The notes beneath the pieces are model-generated. The model saw only the letters and a list, made by a program, of their open reading frames with translations. It was not told the DNA's origin and made no database searches. Position numbers and translations under genes: made by a program. Shown piece by piece: positions 42,770 through 47,159 of a stretch of DNA of 47,159 nt (the stretch's first letter is position 1; each line of letters opens with the position of its first letter). The stretch is taken from positions 1 to 47,159 of the forward strand of contig CABYVK010000010.1 in the NCBI GenBank assembly GCA_902522385.1, in the 5' to 3' direction. This DNA comes from an uncultured Pelagibacteraceae bacterium. Its GTDB lineage: Bacteria; Pseudomonadota; Alphaproteobacteria; Pelagibacterales; Pelagibacteraceae.

Positions 42770-43875
42770 AAAGTTTTTCAATTGCAAAATCAAGAAGGCT
42801 GAGAGGCACTCCTTATACCTCTAGAATAGAAAAACAAGGGGTTACGGCTTATACAATATATAATCATATGTTGCTTCCTGCTGCGTTTGGTTCAATTGAG
42901 GACTCATACCATCACTTAAAACAGTATGTTCAAATTTGGGATGTAGCTGCTGAAAGACAGGTAGAAATTTCTGGTAAAGACTCAGCGAAATTAGTTCAGT
43001 TGATGACTTGTAGAGATTTATCTAAATCTAAAGATGGAAGATGTTATTATTGTCCAATAATTGATGATAACGCAGGTCTGATTAATGATCCAGTTGTACT
43101 TAGATTAAATGAAAATAAATGGTGGGTTTCTCTTGCTGACTCAGATGTAATATTATTTGCAAAAGGATTAGCTATTGGAAATAAATTTGACGTAAAGATT
43201 TTTGAACCTGATGTTGATATAATGGCCATACAAGGTCCAAAATCATTTGAATTAATGGAAAAAGTTTTTGGAGATAAGATAGTTAATTTAAAATTCTTTG
43301 GTTTTGATTATTTTGAATTTGGTGGTGATAAACATTTAATTGCAAGATCTGGTTGGTCTAAACAAGGTGGCTATGAAATTTATGTTGAGCATAATGTTTC
43401 TGGATTAAAATTATATGATCATCTTTTTGAAATTGGAAAAGAATTTAATATCAAACCAGGTTGTCCAAATTTAATAGAGCGTATTGAAAGTGGATTATTA
43501 TCGTATGGAAATGATATCGATAATGGAGATAATCCATATGAATGTGGATTTGATAAATATATTAACATAGAAAGTGAAGTTAATTTTTTAGGTAAAGAGA
43601 AATTAAAAAAAATTAAATCTAAGGGAATTAAAAAAAAATTAATGGGAGTAATGCTTGATATAGATAAAATAAGTATTACTGGATCATTAGAATTAAGTGA
43701 TCAAAAAAATAATATAATTGGAGAATTGAGATCAGCTTGCTATTCACCACATTTTAAAAAAGTTATTGGTATTGCTATGATGAAAAAACCTCACTGGAAC
43801 GTTGATCAGGATATAAAAGCTAAGATAAATGGTGAAATTTGTGTGGGTAAAGTTTGCGATTTACCTTTTATTTAG
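42766..43875 (+). CDS. dmdA: Dimethylsulfoniopropionate demethylase DmdA
   Basis: A 369-residue GcvT-fold protein. The N-terminal [11 protein letters not shown] pattern, Y-N-H-M-L-L-P-A, the run [12 protein letters not shown] and [12 protein letters not shown] are as in Pelagibacter DmdA and differ from true glycine-cleavage GcvT. DmdA moves a methyl group from DMSP to tetrahydrofolate, giving methylmercaptopropionate, the first committed step of DMSP demethylation. It overlaps the hydrolase by 4 bp and is followed by asd. Together with dmdB and dmdC the demethylation route is encoded here apart from a methylthioacryloyl-CoA hydratase. Confidence 0.93.
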   Translation: MKSFSIAKSRRLRGTPYTSRIEKQGVTAYTIYNHMLLPAAFGSIEDSYHHLKQYVQIWDVAAERQVEISGKDSAKLVQLMTCRDLSKSKDGRCYYCPIIDDNAGLINDPVVLRLNENKWWVSLADSDVILFAKGLAIGNKFDVKIFEPDVDIMAIQGPKSFELMEKVFGDKIVNLKFFGFDYFEFGGDKHLIARSGWSKQGGYEIYVEHNVSGLKLYDHLFEIGKEFNIKPGCPNLIERIESGLLSYGNDIDNGDNPYECGFDKYINIESEVNFLGKEKLKKIKSKGIKKKLMGVMLDIDKISITGSLELSDQKNNIIGELRSACYSPHFKKVIGIAMMKKPHWNVDQDIKAKINGEICVGKVCDLPFI

Positions 43876-43890
43876 TATAAAACTCTAAAT

Positions 43891-44886
43891 ATGAACATAG
43901 CTATAGTAGGTGCAACAGGTAATGTGGGTAGAAAGACTCTTGAAGTTTTTGATAAAAAAAACTTCAAGTTTGATAATCTATATTTAGTTGCCTCAGAAAA
44001 AAGTGCAGGAAAAAAAATCTCTTTTAGAGATAAAGAGTATGTTATTGAAAATTTAGAGAAATATGATTTTTCAAAAGCAGATATAACTTTTTTTGCAGCA
44101 GGAGGAAAGATTGCTGAAAAATTTGCAGAAAAGGCTGCCAAGCACACAATTGTAATAGATAATTCAAGTTTTTTTAGGATGGATCCTGATGTTCCATTGA
44201 TCGTTCCACAAGTTAATGCAGCAGAAATTAAAAATATGAAAAAAAATATTATTGCCAATCCAAATTGTTCTACAGCACAACTTGTTATAGTGCTTAAACC
44301 ACTACATAATTTATTCAAAATTAAAAGAGTTGTAGTTTCAACTTACCAATCTGTTTCAGGTGGCGGCAAAAGTCCAATGGACGAATTAATTGATCAAACT
44401 AAACAATATTTAGATGGAAAAAAAATAGAGTCAAAAAATTTTACTAAACAAATCGCTTTTAATGTTATTCCACATATCGACTTTTTTGCTGATGATGGAT
44501 ATACAAAAGAAGAATTAAAAATGACAAATGAAACAAAAAAAATCTTAGATGAGTCAATTGAACTTACAGCTACATGTGTAAGAATTCCTGTTTTAGTATC
44601 TCACTCTGAGTCTGTAAATATAGAATTTGAAAAACCATATACTTTAGAAAAAGTGAGAGATGTTTTAAGTAAAGCAGATGGCTGTGAGGTTATCGATAGA
44701 AGAGAAAATGGAGGTTATAGCACACCATTTGAAGCAGCAGGAAGTGATGAGACATTTATATCTAGAATTAGGGAAGACAAAACAAAAAAAAATTCATTAA
44801 ATTTGTGGATTGTATCAGACAACCTATTGAGAGGTGCTGCACTTAATTCTGTTGAAATTGCTGAAACAGTTATTAATTCAAAATAA
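43891..44886 (+). CDS. asd: Aspartate-semialdehyde dehydrogenase Asd
   Basis: A 331-residue NADP enzyme that reduces aspartyl phosphate to the semialdehyde, the branch to lysine, threonine and methionine. G-A-T-G-N-V-G-R (7-14) is the nucleotide site, with catalytic Cys126 in N-P-N-C-S-T-A-Q and the later conserved R-I-P-V-L-V-S-H-S-E. Standard length. It starts 15 bp after dmdA and is followed 3 bp later by sdhC. Confidence 0.95.
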   Translation: MNIAIVGATGNVGRKTLEVFDKKNFKFDNLYLVASEKSAGKKISFRDKEYVIENLEKYDFSKADITFFAAGGKIAEKFAEKAAKHTIVIDNSSFFRMDPDVPLIVPQVNAAEIKNMKKNIIANPNCSTAQLVIVLKPLHNLFKIKRVVVSTYQSVSGGGKSPMDELIDQTKQYLDGKKIESKNFTKQIAFNVIPHIDFFADDGYTKEELKMTNETKKILDESIELTATCVRIPVLVSHSESVNIEFEKPYTLEKVRDVLSKADGCEVIDRRENGGYSTPFEAAGSDETFISRIREDKTKKNSLNLWIVSDNLLRGAALNSVEIAETVINSK

Positions 44887-44889
44887 AAT

Positions 44890-45270
44890 ATGGAAAATAG
44901 ACCTTTATCACCACATATACAGATTTATAAATGGCATATTTCTTCATTAGTATCTATTTCACATAGAATTACAGGAATAATTAATTTTTTTGCAATCACA
45001 TTAATTTGTATTTGGTTTGCATTAATGCTTCTAGGAGAAAGTAATTATCAAATTATAAAAATTTTTTTAGAAACTTTTTTAGGTAAATTTATTTTAATTG
45101 GAGTAACTTGGTCATTTAGTTTTCAAATGTTAAGTGAAGTAAGACACTTGATAATGGATTTGGGTTATGGATTTGAATTACAAACAACAAAAATTACAGG
45201 TTTGGTAGTTATTTTTGGTTCGATTATTCTGACTATCCTAATTTATTCAATTGGCAGAGGATTAATATAA
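44890..45270 (+). CDS. sdhC: Succinate dehydrogenase membrane anchor SdhC, heme-ligand histidine replaced
   Basis: A 126-residue anchor subunit with three membrane helices. N-terminal R-P-L-S-P-H-I-Q-I-Y and S-I-S-H-R-I-T-G (Ser22, Arg26, matching E. coli SdhC Ser27 and Arg31 of the quinone site) are typical. The segment from K-F-I-L-I-G to R-H-L-I-M-D-L-G-Y aligns without gaps to E. coli, with His86 at E. coli His91. The heme b ligand E. coli His84 corresponds to Gln79 here. It overlaps sdhD by 1 bp. Function as quinone-reducing anchor of complex II is expected; heme content is doubtful. Confidence 0.92.
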   Translation: MENRPLSPHIQIYKWHISSLVSISHRITGIINFFAITLICIWFALMLLGESNYQIIKIFLETFLGKFILIGVTWSFSFQMLSEVRHLIMDLGYGFELQTTKITGLVVIFGSIILTILIYSIGRGLI

Positions 45271-45599
45271 TGCTGCCAGTAACAAAAAAATGGTTATTTT
45301 TGAAAATTAGTTCTGCAATCTTATTACCTTTAATGCTTTGGTTTATTATAAACTTAGTGAATATTTATGATAAAAGTTATTTGGAAATAGTAAATTTTTT
45401 AACAACACAACCATCTAAATTCTTAATTGGGTTATTTTTAGTTATTGCTTATTTTTTTTCAGCTTTAACTATAAGTGAGGTTTTTGAAGACTATATTAAC
45501 GATAAAAAAATCAAAAATGCCGCAAACAAAGTCCTAAATTTTTTTGCTATAATAATTCCAGTAATTACAATAATTGTAATTTTAAACTTAAATACATGA
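45270..45599 (+). CDS. sdhD: Succinate dehydrogenase membrane anchor SdhD, heme-ligand histidine replaced
   Basis: A 109-residue three-helix anchor. E-D-Y (73-75) at the end of helix 2 matches E. coli SdhD Asp82-Tyr83 (Asp74, Tyr75), part of the quinone site. Aligned without gaps from a preceding Lys, E. coli heme ligand His71 falls on Phe63. So the second heme b ligand is also missing. The ATG overlaps the sdhC stop by 1 bp, and its own stop overlaps sdhA by 4 bp (ATGA). Identity rests on position and the E-D-Y motif, as sequence similarity of SdhD proteins is low. Confidence 0.9.
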   Translation: MLPVTKKWLFLKISSAILLPLMLWFIINLVNIYDKSYLEIVNFLTTQPSKFLIGLFLVIAYFFSALTISEVFEDYINDKKIKNAANKVLNFFAIIIPVITIIVILNLNT

Positions 45600-47159
45600 A
45601 AGCATATAATATTATAGACCATGAGTACGATGTTGTTGTACTTGGAGCAGGTGGATCAGGTTTGAGAGCGGCAGTAGGGCTTAGCGAAGCTGGCTTAAAA
45701 ACAGCTTGTATCTCAAAAGTATTTCCAACCAGAAGCCATACATCAGCTGCGCAAGGTGGAATATCAGCAGCACTTGGAAACATGGGAGAAGATGATTGGA
45801 GATGGCACATGTATGACACTGTCAAAGGTGCAGATTGGTTAGGTGATCAAGATAGTATTGAATATCTATGTAAAGAAGCACCTAAAGCAGTTTTAGAATT
45901 AGAGAAATATGGAGTTCCATTTAGTAGAACTGAAGAGGGAAAAATTTATCAAAGACCATTTGGTGGAATGACGAAAAATTATGGGAACGGAATAGTTCAA
46001 AGAACTTGTGCAGCAGCCGATAGAACAGGACATGCTATTTTACACACATTATATGGACAAGCGTTAAAGCATAATACAGAATTTTTTATAGAATATTTTG
46101 CATTAGATTTGTTGATGAAGAATGGAGAATGCAAAGGTCTAATTGCTTGGAATTTGAATGATGGAACAATTCATAGATTTAGAGCTCATTCAGTAATTAT
46201 TGCTACAGGTGGTTATGGAAAAGTTTATTATTCAGCAACATCAGCACATACTTGCACTGGTGATGGTAATGCAATGGTTTTAAGAGCTGGATTGCCGCTT
46301 CAGGATATGGAGTTTGTTCAATTTCACCCAACAGGAATTTATGGCCACGGTACCTTAATAACAGAAGGTGCGCGAGGAGAAGGGGGTTATCTTACAAATT
46401 CTAAAGGTGAAAGATTTATGGAAAGGTATGCTCCAAATGCAAAAGATTTAGCATCAAGAGATGTTGTTAGCAGATCAATGTCTATAGAGATTAATGAGGG
46501 AAGAGGTGTTGGAAAAGATCAAGATCATGTTCATTTAAACCTAAGTCACTTAGATAAAAATATTATTGAAAGCAGGCTTCCTGGAATTACCGATGCAGCA
46601 AGATTATTTGCAAATGTAGATGTAACTAAAGAACCAATTCCTGTTGTACCAACAGTTCATTATAATATGGGTGGCATTCCAACAAACTATAAAGCAGAAG
46701 TATTAACTGTAAATGGCTCAGAAAAAACTGTTCCAGGTTTAATGGCTATAGGAGAAGCGGCATGTGTCTCTGTTCACGGAGCAAATAGACTTGGTTCTAA
46801 TTCTTTAATTGATTTAGTAGTATTTGGAAGAGCAGCAGCAAAAAGAGCAGCTGAATTAGTTAAGCCAGGAACACCTCATGAGGAAATTCCTGAGTCAGAA
46901 ACACAAAAATGTTTAGATAGATTTGATAAACTTAGAAATGCACAAGGAAATAATAGTACTGCTGAACTTAGACTTTCAATGCAAAAAACTATGCAGTCGA
47001 AATGTGCAGTTTTCAGAACAGAAAAAAATCTTAAAGAAGGAGTAGATGAGATTAAAAAAACTTATGATGGCATGGACTCGATTTCAGTTAAGGATAGATC
47101 TTTAGTATTTAATACTGATTTAGTTGAAACATTAGAATTTGATAATTTAATAAGACAAG
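45596..47159 (+). CDS. sdhA: Succinate dehydrogenase flavoprotein SdhA (3' end outside window)
   Basis: 521 codons are visible from the ATG at 45596 and the frame is still open at the window edge; full SdhA is about 590-600. Seen are G-A-G-G-S-G (18-23) for FAD, R-S-H-T with His48 for covalent FAD attachment, G-G-M, H-P-T-G with the active-site region, T-E-G-A-R-G-E-G, and H-Y-N-M-G-G-I-P. SdhA oxidises succinate to fumarate. It overlaps sdhD by 4 bp; sdhB is presumably downstream. Confidence 0.96.
   Translation, partial: MKAYNIIDHEYDVVVLGAGGSGLRAAVGLSEAGLKTACISKVFPTRSHTSAAQGGISAALGNMGEDDWRWHMYDTVKGADWLGDQDSIEYLCKEAPKAVLELEKYGVPFSRTEEGKIYQRPFGGMTKNYGNGIVQRTCAAADRTGHAILHTLYGQALKHNTEFFIEYFALDLLMKNGECKGLIAWNLNDGTIHRFRAHSVIIATGGYGKVYYSATSAHTCTGDGNAMVLRAGLPLQDMEFVQFHPTGIYGHGTLITEGARGEGGYLTNSKGERFMERYAPNAKDLASRDVVSRSMSIEINEGRGVGKDQDHVHLNLSHLDKNIIESRLPGITDAARLFANVDVTKEPIPVVPTVHYNMGGIPTNYKAEVLTVNGSEKTVPGLMAIGEAACVSVHGANRLGSNSLIDLVVFGRAAAKRAAELVKPGTPHEEIPESETQKCLDRFDKLRNAQGNNSTAELRLSMQKTMQSKCAVFRTEKNLKEGVDEIKKTYDGMDSISVKDRSLVFNTDLVETLEFDNLIRQ

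Noticed and set aside
42766..43875. Glycine cleavage T-protein (GcvT)
   Set aside because: The fold is shared, but no gcvH or gcvP is adjacent, the N-terminal and S-G-W-S-K-Q-G-G-Y motifs are DmdA-like, and dmdB/dmdC are in the same operon.

Overview
The window looks like a chromosome segment from a streamlined, very AT-rich marine alphaproteobacterium of the SAR11 clade (Candidatus Pelagibacter or a close relative). This rests on tightly packed genes with gaps of 0-160 bp, frequent 4-47 bp gene overlaps, strong A/T codon bias, and a characteristic content: a DMSP demethylation operon (dmdA with dmdB and dmdC) beside leuCDB, asd and sdh, TRAP transporters, and glycolate oxidase. The species assignment is inference from gene content; no rRNA lies in the window. 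I saw no tRNA, rRNA, insertion sequence, prophage or CRISPR array, and no gene-free stretch longer than about 160 bp.

Layout. (1) 1-1839: the end of a cytochrome c maturation operon (ccmF 3' end, ccmG, ccmH) and a PagL-like outer-membrane lipid A deacylase. (2) 1852-10167: a two-carbon/2-hydroxyacid block with an FMN hydroxyacid dehydrogenase, a class I aminotransferase, glycolate oxidase glcDEF, a glyoxylate/hydroxypyruvate reductase and 3-hydroxyisobutyrate dehydrogenase. (3) 10174-17970: a GAF-Fis regulator divergent from a Zn alcohol dehydrogenase and a five-gene ABC importer (binding protein, two permeases, two unlike ATPases). (4) 18098-30419: two TRAP transporters of the 2-oxoacid (TakP-like) type, separated by an amidase and a small membrane protein and followed by an MFS carrier, an alpha/beta hydrolase and a secreted hypothetical. 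(5) 30412-32153 (minus strand): ftsY and dapF. (6) 32154-35459: a structured leader, then ffh-rpsP-trmD-rplS; rimM, normally between rpsP and trmD, is absent. (7) 35471-47159: leuCDB, dmdC-dmdB-hydrolase-dmdA, asd, and sdhC-sdhD-sdhA (sdhA cut by the window edge).

How the genes work together. Most of the window concerns taking up small marine carbon compounds (2-hydroxy/2-oxo acids, probably a polyol or sugar, DMSP products) and oxidising them toward the respiratory chain. Glycolate or lactate oxidation and succinate dehydrogenase feed electrons toward quinone, and the Dmd pathway supplies reduced sulfur and carbon. In all three binding-protein transporters a GC-rich hairpin sits between the abundant periplasmic receptor gene and its permease genes, a simple way to set unequal expression inside an operon.

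Most interesting points. SdhC and SdhD appear to have lost both heme b axial histidines while keeping the quinone-site residues. The ABC importer has a complementary asymmetric ATPase pair, one with no H-loop histidine and one with no LSGGQ. One TRAP large subunit carries a roughly 320-residue coiled-coil-rich C-terminal domain. The ffh leader folds into three consecutive hairpins with an overlapping six-codon reading frame. Ribosomal proteins S16 and L19 carry matching Ala/Pro/Lys/Glu repeat tails.
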